Source of the DNA: CBDDLD01 sp965250025
GTDB lineage: Bacteria; Bacteroidota; Bacteroidia; Flavobacteriales; Flavobacteriaceae
Direction of reading: 5' to 3'
Length of the DNA: 64,000 nt
Assembly: GCA_965250025.1 (NCBI GenBank)
Contig: OZ252283.1
Coordinates: 62,001-126,000 of the forward strand
Shown here: piece after piece, positions 17,534 to 25,433 of the stretch
Layout: each line of letters begins with the position of its first letter
Numbering within the stretch: position 1 is the first letter of the stretch
Position numbers and translations under genes: made by a program
The notes under the pieces: model-generated
Databases searched by the model: none
The model's input: only the letters and a program-made list of their open reading frames with translations
Told to the model about the DNA's origin: nothing

Positions 17534-18143
17534 TGTTTTTTGAAATTGAATTATTGATGAAATTATTTAGGATGTCCATACCTTTACTCGTAACGATAGC
17601 TCTTAGGTGATATTCCAAAAAGCTTTCCATTAGGTAGCCCATATTGAATTTTGACGACGGAAAAATGGCTTCGTCTTTGATTCCTGTCATTCCGTTAAAA
17701 TATAGTCTCGATATAAAGTCGGTGTCAATGTTAGATCTAAATACGTCAGTATCAACCCCTTTTTCCAAGCTTTCCTTAACAGAGTCGTGCATAATTTCAA
17801 ACTGCTTGTATCTTAAGCGGTTATATATGTCCGGATAATACTTTTTGAGTTGGTATTGAGGTGAAGCCTTTTCATTTTTAAGATGTTGCATTACAAACAT
17901 TTTGATATCGTAAAGCTCTTCTATTGGATTTGAAGACGATTCGCATATGGCATCTATACCATCACAAATATTTTCAAATAAGTAAAACGTTACAGCTTCA
18001 ACCAACTTGGTTTTATTTGCAAAGTGTACATAAATGGTTTTTTTTGATATGCCCAATTCATTAGCAATATCATCCATGGTAACACTTTTAAAACCAAGTG
18101 ATAAGAATAATTCTGCGGATCTATTTATAATTTTTTCTTTCAT
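17526..18143 (-). CDS. TetR-family repressor of the efflux operon
   Basis: 205 residues starting at ATG 18143. The frame extends upstream to 18182, but that stretch contains the promoter. The N-terminal helix-turn-helix is classic: IINRSAELFLSLGFKSVTMD, then DIANELGISKKTIYVHFANK (about 5-46). The C-terminal ligand domain is variable and helical. As first gene of the TetR-TolC-adaptor-RND operon, with an inverted repeat over its own promoter, it most likely represses the whole operon until an efflux substrate binds. Confidence 0.92.
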   Translation of the reverse strand: MKEKIINRSAELFLSLGFKSVTMDDIANELGISKKTIYVHFANKTKLVEAVTFYLFENICDGIDAICESSSNPIEELYDIKMFVMQHLKNEKASPQYQLKKYYPDIYNRLRYKQFEIMHDSVKESLEKGVDTDVFRSNIDTDFISRLYFNGMTGIKDEAIFPSSKFNMGYLMESFLEYHLRAIVTSKGMDILNNFINNSISKNNE

Positions 18144-18152
18144 AATAGGGGG

Positions 18153-18193
18153 CAAAAATAAAACAGGAAACTTTAAAAACAAAAAAAGTTTCC
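18153..18193 (-). promoter_or_regulatory. Efflux operon promoter with putative TetR operator
   Basis: TTTG (18183-18180), a 19-nt spacer and TATTTTTG (18160-18153) make a full consensus promoter 9 nt before the TetR start codon. A perfect 9-bp inverted repeat, GGAAACTTT (18166-18174) and AAAGTTTCC (18185-18193) with a 10-nt spacer, straddles the -33 box. It is well placed to block RNA polymerase when TetR binds. The binding itself is inference. Confidence 0.65.
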
Positions 18194-18263
18194 AAAGTTT
18201 TAATAGTTTTTTAACATTATTAACATTAGATTAAAATCGTATGGAATACAAATCCAATTGCTT

Positions 18264-18271
18264 TACTTTTG
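18264..18271 (+). promoter_or_regulatory. TACTTTTG -7 element, 4 nt before the polyprenyl synthetase ATG
   Basis: A perfect TAnnTTTG element ending exactly 4 nt before ATG 18276. Initiation would fall on or beside the start codon, so the mRNA should be leaderless. No clear TTTG was found at the -33 position. Confidence 0.5.
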
Positions 18272-18275
18272 TAAC

Positions 18276-19244
18276 ATGACAAGTATAGAACAGTATCAAA
18301 AAGAGTTCTTAGAGTATTTGGAAGAATTCACTACAGAAAAAGAGCCAAGAACTTTATACGATCCGATTAATTATATTTTAGGACTTGGAGGAAAACGACT
18401 CAGACCTGTATTAACCTTATTGACCTGCGATGTCTTTGGAGGGAATTATAAAAACGCCTTGAATGCTGCGCTTTCTGTAGAGGTTTTTCATAATTTTTCT
18501 CTGGTGCATGATGATATCATGGACGACGCCCCATTACGAAGGGGTAAAGAAACCGTACATGAAAAATGGGATGTGAATACAGGTATTTTATCTGGAGATG
18601 CTATGCTCATTTTAGCGTATCAGTTGTTTGAAACATACACTAAAAATACGTTTTCATTATTAGCTAAATTATTCAGTAAAACGGCACTCGAAGTTTGTGA
18701 GGGGCAACAATACGATATAGATTTCGAAACCAGAAATGATGTCACTATAGATGAATATCTTAAAATGATAGAATATAAAACAGCAGTATTGGTAGGCGCA
18801 GCTATGAAGATGGGAGCCATAGTTGCTGATGCAGCAGAGAAAGATCAGGTTAATATATATGATTTTGGACGTTATCTGGGGATTGCATTTCAATTACAAG
18901 ATGATTATCTAGATGCTTTTGGAGACCCTGAAGTTTTTGGCAAACAAGTTGGAGGAGATATTATTGAGCATAAAAAAACATATTTATATTTAAAAGCTTT
19001 GGATAGTCAAGCCCACAGAAATGCATTACAAAGCATTATGGCTGATGCTACATTGCTACAAGAAGAAAAGGTCGAAAGCGTAAAAAAAATATATAATGAT
19101 TCTGGCGCTGCTGATGCTACTTTAGAAGCTGTTAAAAGCTATACGAATAGAGCTTTTGAAGTTCTGGAACAAATCAATGTTTCTAAAGACAAAAAGCAAA
19201 TACTCAGGATGTTTGGAGAACAGTTAATGAATAGAAATGTCTGA
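18276..19244 (+). CDS. Polyprenyl diphosphate synthase
   Basis: 322 residues from ATG 18276; a TTG at 18258 also fits the frame but overlaps the promoter element. It is a trans-isoprenyl diphosphate synthase with the two Asp-rich motifs: FARM at HDDIMDDAPLRRG and SARM at QDDYLDAFGD (about 210-220). The GGKRLRPVL motif near 50 is also present. It extends allylic diphosphates with isopentenyl diphosphate, probably for the menaquinone side chain. Residues before the first motif set product length, and I cannot assign it. The stop overlaps the ATG of the next gene (TGATG). Confidence 0.92.
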   Translation: MTSIEQYQKEFLEYLEEFTTEKEPRTLYDPINYILGLGGKRLRPVLTLLTCDVFGGNYKNALNAALSVEVFHNFSLVHDDIMDDAPLRRGKETVHEKWDVNTGILSGDAMLILAYQLFETYTKNTFSLLAKLFSKTALEVCEGQQYDIDFETRNDVTIDEYLKMIEYKTAVLVGAAMKMGAIVADAAEKDQVNIYDFGRYLGIAFQLQDDYLDAFGDPEVFGKQVGGDIIEHKKTYLYLKALDSQAHRNALQSIMADATLLQEEKVESVKKIYNDSGAADATLEAVKSYTNRAFEVLEQINVSKDKKQILRMFGEQLMNRNV

Positions 19245-19597
19245 TGAGTTTACCGACGAACTATGAAGATTTAATTCATGAAGCCCATGCCTTAAATCTT
19301 TATAAAAAATTAATACTTCAGCTCAATAAAGACCTACTATATGCAAATGTGGATTTGGCTTTTGATGAAGAGACCTTGCCCACAAGTTTAAAGTTGGTGC
19401 TTCATGAAACCTTATATCATCTCATTCAAAATAAATTTTCTGAATACCTCAATCTACTATACATCATTGATGTTTCGGAAGCGAAAATTAAAGCACTCGA
19501 TGGCAGTGATACACTTCGATTATCTGAAGAGGTTACGTTCTTGATTCTACAGCGCGAATGGCAAAAGGTATGGTATAAAGCCAAATACTCTCATTAA
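19244..19597 (+). CDS. Conserved hypothetical protein, coupled to polyprenyl synthase
   Basis: 117 residues, mostly helical, with no signal peptide or membrane segment. Its start overlaps the preceding stop by one base, so it is translationally coupled to the polyprenyl synthase gene. Its own stop overlaps the convergent outer-membrane protein gene by 4 bases. I do not recognise a domain. Confidence 0.75.
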   Translation: MSLPTNYEDLIHEAHALNLYKKLILQLNKDLLYANVDLAFDEETLPTSLKLVLHETLYHLIQNKFSEYLNLLYIIDVSEAKIKALDGSDTLRLSEEVTFLILQREWQKVWYKAKYSH

Positions 19598-20139
19598 AAA
19601 TAAAAGCGTACAAAAGGTAGCCAGGCTTCCGAATACACACTTTTATTTCTCCTGTACAGCACATCGTATTGTATGCCTACAGTAATGTTATTTGCATTAT
19701 ATCCAATGCCTAAAAAGAGAGCAGGATACCAATATTCATCATCAACATTAGAGACAAAATTCTCATCAAAATCGCGATTGACATACGACTGTTGAAATTC
19801 TGTAGAGAGCTGAATCTCATAAAAAGGATTAAAAAGAGCAATTGCACTGGCACCTATTACTGACGATTTAAAAACATCGCGTTCTTCACTAAACGAATAA
19901 TTTAAACCTATGCCACTGGCCATGTATTCATTAAATCGATATATGGCACTAGGGGCTACAACTGCACTGAAAAAACCATCTCCAAAACTTAAGCCTAGTC
20001 CACCACCATATTGAACATTACTCCAAAAATCAGAATTTCCAGAACTCTGGTTTTGTGCATGTGATATTGAAAATAGTGTAAAGCAGCATACAAATGTTAT
20101 GACTCTAATTTTATATTTATGGGGTATATTATTTAACAT
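19594..20139 (-). CDS. Outer-membrane beta-barrel-like protein
   Basis: 181 residues with a signal peptide (ending about residue 28, ...SISHAQ) and then alternating hydrophobic and aromatic strands (GGGLGLSFGDGFFSAVVAPS, YWYPALFLGIGYNANNITVG), ending in aromatic VRFYF as a barrel protein should. Similar small proteins beside sucA are sometimes labelled alpha-ketoglutarate decarboxylase in databases, probably by transfer from the neighbour. Nothing in this sequence supports an enzyme. It has a promoter at 20177-20184 and is divergent from sucA. Confidence 0.8.
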   Translation of the reverse strand: MLNNIPHKYKIRVITFVCCFTLFSISHAQNQSSGNSDFWSNVQYGGGLGLSFGDGFFSAVVAPSAIYRFNEYMASGIGLNYSFSEERDVFKSSVIGASAIALFNPFYEIQLSTEFQQSYVNRDFDENFVSNVDDEYWYPALFLGIGYNANNITVGIQYDVLYRRNKSVYSEAWLPFVRFYF

Positions 20140-20176
20140 AAGAAATTAAGTTATTTGGTATATGTTATAAATATAA

Positions 20177-20184
20177 CAAAACTA
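20177..20184 (-). promoter_or_regulatory. -7 element for the outer-membrane protein gene
   Basis: TAGTTTTG on the minus strand, a perfect TAnnTTTG, giving a leader of about 33 nt. A 14-bp palindrome (GTTATAAATATAAC, 20164-20177) abuts it on the downstream side. Confidence 0.55.
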
Positions 20185-20206
20185 CATCTGTTATTATCAA
20201 AAGTTG

Positions 20207-20214
20207 TATTTTTG
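20207..20214 (+). promoter_or_regulatory. -7 element for sucA-sucB
   Basis: TATTTTTG, a perfect TAnnTTTG, about 38 bases before the sucA ATG. It is divergent from the promoter at 20177-20184, only 22 bp away, so the two promoters may interfere. Confidence 0.6.
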
Positions 20215-20252
20215 AAGAAATTTTGTTGAAGCGACAAGTCTCATAAAAGATA

Positions 20253-23018
20253 ATGGATAAATATTCCTTTCTCAACGCAGCACATACAGCATATTTTGCT
20301 GATTTATACGACCAATATTTAAAAAATCCTGATTCAGTAGAACCTAGTTGGAGAGCCTTTTTTCAAGGTTATGATTTCGGTTCTGAAAGCTATGGGTTTG
20401 AAGGTGAGATCATAGAAGGTGTCAGTACTCAAATACCAGAGCATGTACAAAAAGAATTTCAGGTTGTAAAATTGATTGACGGTTACAGGAACAGAGGACA
20501 CTTATTTACAAAAACTAATCCTGTACGCGCAAGGCGAAAATATGCGCCAACTCTGGAAATAGAAAACTTTGGATTGTCACAGGCCGATCTACAAACGGTG
20601 TTTTCTGCAGGTGAAATTATAGGTTTAGGGTCAGCAACATTACAAGTAATTATTGACCATTTGGAGCGTATATATTGCGATTCTATCGGTGTAGAATATA
20701 TGTATATCCGTCAACCCGATGAGATCAAATGGATACAAAATAAGCTTAACATTAATGATAATCATCCTAGTTTCTCTAATGCGCAAAAGAAGCATATTTT
20801 AAAAAAACTAAATGAAGCGGTTTCATTTGAAACGTTTTTACATACAAAATATGTAGGCCAGAAGCGATTTTCATTAGAAGGTAATGAATCTTTAATCCCT
20901 GCACTGGATGCTATGATAGAAAAAGCAGCAGAATATGGCGTTAAAGAGTTTGTAATGGGAATGGCACATCGGGGACGATTAAGTACATTGACCAATATTT
21001 TCGGTAAGTCCGCAAAAGATATTTTTAGTGAGTTTGATGGTAAAGATTATGAGGAAAAAGTATTTGATGGGGATGTTAAATACCATTTGGGTTGGACCAG
21101 TGATCGTGAAACGGATACAGGAAAGCGTATCAACTTAAGTATAGCTCCAAATCCATCGCATTTAGAGACTGTTGGTGCAGTGGTAGAAGGTATTGCCAGA
21201 GCAAAACAAGATAAAGAAGAAATAGAGGATGCATCTCAGGTGCTGCCAATTGTAGTGCATGGTGATGCGGCTATAGCAGGGCAAGGTTTAGTGTACGAAG
21301 TTGTGCAAATGGCACAGCTTGATGGCTATAAAACCAATGGAACAGTACACATTGTAGTCAATAATCAGATAGGTTTCACTACCAATTATCTCGACGGGCG
21401 TTCAAGTACTTACTGTACTGACGTAGGTAAGGTAACGCTATCTCCGGTTTTACATGTTAATGCTGATGATGCCGAATCTGTAGTGCATGCGATATTATTT
21501 GCATTAGACTTTAGAATGCAATTCAAGCGCGATGTATTTATTGATCTCCTAGGGTATAGAAAGTATGGTCATAATGAAGGCGATGAGCCTAAGTTTACAC
21601 AACCTTTATTATATAAAGCCATTTCAAAACATAAAAACCCAAGAGATATCTATGCCGATCGTTTATTGTCTGAAGGGGTTATAGATGAAGGTTATGTAAA
21701 AACCATAGAAAAAGAATATAAGGAGAAGCTAGAGGAGAAACTGGTGGACTCACGTAAAGTAGAAAAAACAAAGATTTCACCTTTCATGGAAGAACAATGG
21801 AAAGATTTTGTTCGAGTTACGGAAGATGAAATGATGAAGCCGGTTGATACATCTGTTTCTAAAACCACACTTAAAGATATTACTCAAGTCATCTCAACCT
21901 TACCAGGAGATAAAAAATTTATAAGAAAGATACAGCGTTTGATAGAGTCCAGACAGACCATGTTCGATGAAGATCGATTGGATTGGGCTATGGCCGAGCA
22001 TCTGGCATATGGGAGTCTACTGAAAGAAGGATTCAATGTTAGAATATCTGGTCAGGACGTAGAGCGTGGAACATTCTCACATCGCCACGCTGTGGTTAAA
22101 GTTGAAGATAGTGAAGAAGAGATCATCTTACTCAAAAATCTATCGGATAACCAAGGGCAGTTTAACATATACAATTCCTTATTGTCTGAATATGGCGTAG
22201 TAGGTTTTGACTATGGGTATGCTATGGCCAGTCCCAATACACTTACCATATGGGAAGCCCAATTTGGTGATTTTAGTAATGGAGCTCAGATCATGATCGA
22301 CCAATACATCTCCTCTGGAGAGGATAAATGGAAAACACAAAATGGGTTGGTAATGCTATTACCACATGGTTACGAAGGACAAGGCGCAGAACATTCGTCA
22401 GGGCGCATGGAACGTTACCTTCAAGTATGTGCCAAGGATAATATTTTTGTTGCAGATTGTACTACTCCGGCCAATATGTTTCACCTGTTGCGTAGACAAA
22501 TGAAATCTAATTACAGAAAACCCTTGATAGTGTTTACCCCCAAGAGTTTATTAAGGCATCCTAAAGTAGTGTCTACGGTAGATGAGTTTGCAAATGGTGG
22601 TTTTCAAATGCTTATTGATGATGCTTCAGTAGAAGCAAAAGCGGTGAAATCTTTAGTGTTTGTGACAGGAAAGTTTTATTATGATTTGTTGGAGGAAAGA
22701 GAAAAATTAGGAAGAACAGATATCGCCTTAGTAAGAATAGAACAATTATTTCCACTACCAGCCGAAGCAATGCGAGCTATTCTTAAAAAATATGATCAAG
22801 CAGATGACATTGTATGGGCGCAGGAAGAACCAAGAAATATGGGAGCTTATGGGCATATGTTAATGCATTTTGATGAAGCAAGACGTTTTAGAGCAGCAAC
22901 AAGAAGACCTTATGGCGCTCCGGCAGCAGGAAGCTCGGTAAGATCAAAGATCAGACATCAGGAAGTCGTAGACTATGTGTTTGATAAGACAAAGAATAAT
23001 CAAAGAAATATTGAATAA
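20253..23018 (+). CDS. sucA: 2-oxoglutarate dehydrogenase E1 component
   Basis: 921 residues, a full-length ThDP-dependent decarboxylase of the TCA cycle, converting 2-oxoglutarate to succinyl groups on the E2 lipoyl arm. The N-terminal FLNAAHTAYFADLYDQYL / PSWRAFFQGYDF segment is the E2-binding tail typical of OdhA/SucA. The core has FVMGMAHRGRLSTL, HGDAAIAGQGLVYE (ThDP/Mg region) and VNNQIGFTT. The C-terminal part has EAQFGDFSNGAQ and QEEPRNMGAYG. sucB follows after 33 bases, so the two form one operon. E3 is not in the window. Confidence 0.97.
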   Translation: MDKYSFLNAAHTAYFADLYDQYLKNPDSVEPSWRAFFQGYDFGSESYGFEGEIIEGVSTQIPEHVQKEFQVVKLIDGYRNRGHLFTKTNPVRARRKYAPTLEIENFGLSQADLQTVFSAGEIIGLGSATLQVIIDHLERIYCDSIGVEYMYIRQPDEIKWIQNKLNINDNHPSFSNAQKKHILKKLNEAVSFETFLHTKYVGQKRFSLEGNESLIPALDAMIEKAAEYGVKEFVMGMAHRGRLSTLTNIFGKSAKDIFSEFDGKDYEEKVFDGDVKYHLGWTSDRETDTGKRINLSIAPNPSHLETVGAVVEGIARAKQDKEEIEDASQVLPIVVHGDAAIAGQGLVYEVVQMAQLDGYKTNGTVHIVVNNQIGFTTNYLDGRSSTYCTDVGKVTLSPVLHVNADDAESVVHAILFALDFRMQFKRDVFIDLLGYRKYGHNEGDEPKFTQPLLYKAISKHKNPRDIYADRLLSEGVIDEGYVKTIEKEYKEKLEEKLVDSRKVEKTKISPFMEEQWKDFVRVTEDEMMKPVDTSVSKTTLKDITQVISTLPGDKKFIRKIQRLIESRQTMFDEDRLDWAMAEHLAYGSLLKEGFNVRISGQDVERGTFSHRHAVVKVEDSEEEIILLKNLSDNQGQFNIYNSLLSEYGVVGFDYGYAMASPNTLTIWEAQFGDFSNGAQIMIDQYISSGEDKWKTQNGLVMLLPHGYEGQGAEHSSGRMERYLQVCAKDNIFVADCTTPANMFHLLRRQMKSNYRKPLIVFTPKSLLRHPKVVSTVDEFANGGFQMLIDDASVEAKAVKSLVFVTGKFYYDLLEEREKLGRTDIALVRIEQLFPLPAEAMRAILKKYDQADDIVWAQEEPRNMGAYGHMLMHFDEARRFRAATRRPYGAPAAGSSVRSKIRHQEVVDYVFDKTKNNQRNIE

Positions 23019-23051
23019 TACTTAAATCAGACTTAAATAAAACAAATAAAG

Positions 23052-24269
23052 ATGGTTTTAGAAATGAAAGTGCCTTCACCAGGCGAATCAATTACAGAAG
23101 TAGAAATTGCGGAATGGTTAGTAGAAAATGGCGATTATGTAGAAAAGGATCAGGCCATTGCTGAGGTAGATAGCGATAAAGCTACATTAGAACTACCAGC
23201 AGAAGCGAGTGGAATTATTACACTTAAAGCCGAAGAAGGAGATGCCGTTGCTGTAGGTGAAGTGGTATGTTTAATAGATACCAGCGCAGAAAAACCAGAT
23301 GGTGCTGTGGCGTCGGTTAAAGAAGATAAAAAAGAAGAAGCGCAGCCAAAGCAGGAAGTTCAAGAACCCCCTAAGCAAGACCATACAACGTATGCGACAG
23401 GTACGGCAAGTCCAGCGGCCAAGAAGATTTTAGCCGAGAAAGGTATGGATGCCAAAGACATACAAGGTACAGGGAAAGATGGAAGAGTAACTAAAGAAGA
23501 TGCTGTAAAGGCTGTGCCATCAATGGGAACACCTACCGGAGGAAACAGGGGAACATCACGAAGCAAGATGTCCATGTTACGTCGTAAAGTTGCAGAGCGA
23601 TTAGTGGAAGCTAAAAATACGACAGCCATGTTAACCACTTTTAACGAAGTGGATATGTCTCCTATTTTTGATTTGAGAAAACAGTATAAAGAAGATTTTA
23701 AGGCTAAACATGGGGTAGGCCTAGGTTTTATGAGTTTCTTTACATTAGCAGTAGTAAGAGCTTTAAAGTTATATCCGGCAGTTAATTCAATGATAGATGG
23801 AAAAGAGATGATCTCTTATGACTTTGTTGATGTTAGTATAGCCGTTTCTGGTCCAAAAGGGTTAATGGTTCCTGTGATTAGAAATGCTGAGAATCTTACA
23901 TTCAGAGGGGTGGAATCGGAAGTAAAACGATTGGCATTAAGAGCAAGAGATGGGCAGATTACCGTAGATGAAATGACAGGAGGAACGTTTACCATATCTA
24001 ATGGAGGGGTGTTTGGAAGCATGCTTTCTACACCTATAATAAATCCACCGCAAAGTGGTATTCTGGGGATGCATAATATTGTTGAACGTCCGGTTGCCAT
24101 TGATGGTAAAGTAGAGATCAGACCTATAATGTACGTGGCATTATCCTATGACCACAGGATTATTGACGGAAAAGAATCTGTAGGATTTCTGGTAGCTGTA
24201 AAGGAAGCACTTGAGAATCCGGTAGAATTGTTAATGAATAATGACGTTAAAAAAGCATTAGAACTATAA
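23052..24269 (+). CDS. sucB: 2-oxoglutarate dehydrogenase E2 (dihydrolipoyl succinyltransferase)
   Basis: 405 residues. It has one N-terminal lipoyl domain with the lipoylated lysine K43 (EVDSDKATLE), an Ala/Pro/Lys linker, a peripheral E1/E3-binding domain (about 117-150, SPAAKKILAEKGMDAKDIQG), and a C-terminal catalytic domain ending in SYDHRIIDGKE with the catalytic His and Asp. It transfers succinyl groups to CoA. It lies in the same transcription unit as sucA and is followed by an intrinsic terminator. Confidence 0.97.
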   Translation: MVLEMKVPSPGESITEVEIAEWLVENGDYVEKDQAIAEVDSDKATLELPAEASGIITLKAEEGDAVAVGEVVCLIDTSAEKPDGAVASVKEDKKEEAQPKQEVQEPPKQDHTTYATGTASPAAKKILAEKGMDAKDIQGTGKDGRVTKEDAVKAVPSMGTPTGGNRGTSRSKMSMLRRKVAERLVEAKNTTAMLTTFNEVDMSPIFDLRKQYKEDFKAKHGVGLGFMSFFTLAVVRALKLYPAVNSMIDGKEMISYDFVDVSIAVSGPKGLMVPVIRNAENLTFRGVESEVKRLALRARDGQITVDEMTGGTFTISNGGVFGSMLSTPIINPPQSGILGMHNIVERPVAIDGKVEIRPIMYVALSYDHRIIDGKESVGFLVAVKEALENPVELLMNNDVKKALEL

Positions 24270-24291
24270 AGGCTATTTAAGTCTATAAAAG

Positions 24292-24324
24292 AAAAGCGCA
24301 ATTATAGTATTAATTGCGCTTTTT
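24292..24324 (+). terminator. Intrinsic terminator of sucA-sucB
   Basis: Perfect 13-bp arms AAAAGCGCAATTA / TAATTGCGCTTTT around a 6-nt loop, ending in T5, 23 bases after the sucB stop. Confidence 0.88.
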
Positions 24325-24357
24325 CATTTTCCATTTGGAACTAACTAACTAAATTAA

Positions 24358-24459
24358 CTAAAAAAAATTGACTACAATATTAATAGATAATATTACCGTA
24401 GAACAGGCAATAAGAATATACATTAAAAGCTTGTCGTTATTACTAATATTATCGTTCAT
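24358..24459 (-). CDS. Possible tiny membrane protein (33 aa)
   Basis: An ATG-started ORF of 33 codons with a charged N-terminus (MNDNISNNDKLL) and one hydrophobic segment (MYILIACSTVILSINIVVNF), the shape of a single-helix membrane peptide such as a type I toxin or small regulator. It follows the two palindrome/terminator units on the same strand. The opposite strand is also open (46 codons from a TTG at 24369), and ORFs this short are common by chance in AT-rich DNA. Confidence 0.25.
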   Translation of the reverse strand: MNDNISNNDKLLMYILIACSTVILSINIVVNFF

Positions 24460-24475
24460 ATTATGTTATATTAAT

Positions 24476-24553
24476 CAAAAACCCAGAGCTTATTACACTC
24501 TGAGCCTTTGACAAAGTTATTTGAGGCGTTGGATTAATAGCTGTGTAAATTTC
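24476..24553 (-). ncRNA. Candidate small RNA A (about 65 nt)
   Basis: The predicted transcript starts near 24541, after a -7-like GAAATTTA (24553-24546) and 38.5 bp from the centre of the palindrome at 24577-24592. It ends at a 7-bp hairpin (24482-24488 with 24498-24504, 9-nt loop) followed by TTTTT (24481-24477). The first transcribed bases (CACAGCTATTAAT) match those of copy B (CATAGTTGTTAAT). No ORF of note. This is a prediction from layout only. Confidence 0.35.
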
Positions 24554-24576
24554 TTAATAAAAACAATATCAAACAA

Positions 24577-24592
24577 TACGTAACCTTACGTA
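24577..24592. promoter_or_regulatory. 16-bp 7-2-7 palindrome, copy A (NarL-type site)
   Basis: TACGTAA-CC-TTACGTA, a perfect inverted repeat with 7-base arms and a 2-base centre. Paired heptamers spaced by 2 bp are how NarL-family regulators bind in E. coli. It lies 148 bp downstream of the gene for a NarL/LuxR response regulator. Confidence 0.5.
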
Positions 24593-24599
24593 TATTTTA

Positions 24600-24696
24600 A
24601 AAGAAAAGCTCTGGACATAATCCAGAGCTTCCTAATTCCCCTAAGAACTAATTAATAGCTGTTATTAATAACATAATTAACAACTATGTAAAAATC
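24600..24696 (-). ncRNA. Candidate small RNA B (about 85 nt)
   Basis: The predicted transcript starts near 24684, after a -7-like GATTTTTA (24696-24689) placed 38.5 bp from the centre of palindrome copy B. It ends at a perfect 10-bp hairpin AAGCTCTGGA / TCCAGAGCTT (24606-24630, 5-nt loop), followed on the minus strand by TTCTTTT. It contains an 8-codon ATG ORF, probably by chance. It is a diverged duplicate of candidate A. Confidence 0.35.
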
Positions 24697-24719
24697 TTAA
24701 ATAAAATAATACGAAACAA

Positions 24720-24735
24720 TACGTAACCTTACGTG
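24720..24735. promoter_or_regulatory. 16-bp 7-2-7 palindrome, copy B (NarL-type site)
   Basis: TACGTAA-CC-TTACGTG, identical to copy A except for the last base, 143 bp away from it and 4 bp past the response-regulator stop codon. Confidence 0.5.
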
Positions 24736-24739
24736 TTTT

Positions 24740-25366
24740 TTAGAGCAAGTAGTCTTGGTGATCTTTGGCCCAAATCAAAAGGCAATTGGGTGTTTTTTCT
24801 ATATTTAACTTCTTGATAATGTTGCTCTTATGTTTTTCGATAGTTCGTCTTGAACTGTGTAAAAGCGTGCCAATTTCATTTGCAGTTTTATTTTTGGCGA
24901 TAAAGTGAAGCACCTTTTGTTCGGTGTTTGTTAACGTATTTAGAACCTCTGGTTTTGTATCTGGTTTTAAATAGTTGATAAGATCCGGGCTAAAATAGGA
25001 CTTGTCTTCAATAACGGAGGAAATACAATTTTCAATTTCCTCTAAAGCAAATTCTTTTAATACGTATCCATAGATGAATAAGCTTTTGGCCTCATTGTAT
25101 ATTTTCTCATCCTTTTCGAGTGTGATGAGTATTATTTTTGTTGGAATACTATTATTCGAACACTCTCTTGCAATTTCAAGACCTGTAAAGAATGGCATTT
25201 GAATATCGAGTATGGCAATATCAGGTTTTTTGGCCTTTATTAAGGTTAAAGCTTCTTTACCGTTTTTAGCACTGGCAATAACATTATAACCCTTCTCGAT
25301 TAAAAAATTATGAAGTCCTTTTAATATTAAAGGATGATCATCGGCAATGATTATTGATGGTTGCAT
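24740..25366 (-). CDS. Orphan NarL/LuxR-family response regulator
   Basis: 208 residues: a receiver domain (about 1-120) with acidic pocket D9-D10, phospho-acceptor D54 (AILDIQMP), a conserved T (ILIT) and K (YVLKEF). A C-terminal LuxR-type helix-turn-helix follows (about 140-200, LTNTEQKVLHFIAKNKTANE). No histidine kinase gene is adjacent, so the partner must lie elsewhere. The promoter has TATATTTA (25403-25396, 7 of 8). The palindromes just downstream suggest the regulator controls the tandem units there (inference). Confidence 0.92.
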   Translation of the reverse strand: MQPSIIIADDHPLILKGLHNFLIEKGYNVIASAKNGKEALTLIKAKKPDIAILDIQMPFFTGLEIARECSNNSIPTKIILITLEKDEKIYNEAKSLFIYGYVLKEFALEEIENCISSVIEDKSYFSPDLINYLKPDTKPEVLNTLTNTEQKVLHFIAKNKTANEIGTLLHSSRRTIEKHKSNIIKKLNIEKTPNCLLIWAKDHQDYLL

Positions 25367-25433
25367 GTAATTAAGGTTCGGTGGGGATTGAACTTTAAAT
25401 ATAATAAGATTCTTTAGAGAATAAAACTTTTAC

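Larger units (their letters stand above)
24270..24739. other. 470-bp intergenic region between sucB and a response regulator
   Basis: Besides the sucB terminator it holds two diverged copies of a unit on the minus strand. Each copy has a TACGTAA-CC-TTACGTA-type palindrome, a GAnnTTTA promoter-like box and a hairpin ending in a T-run. The best-conserved parts are 24541-24591 and 24684-24734 (43 of 51 positions identical). A 33-codon ORF lies downstream at 24358-24459. No long ORF is present. Confidence 0.6.

Noticed and set aside
19594..20139. Naming the 181-residue protein next to sucA alpha-ketoglutarate decarboxylase
   Set aside because: The sequence is a small exported beta-barrel with no ThDP motif; the name would only come from its neighbour.
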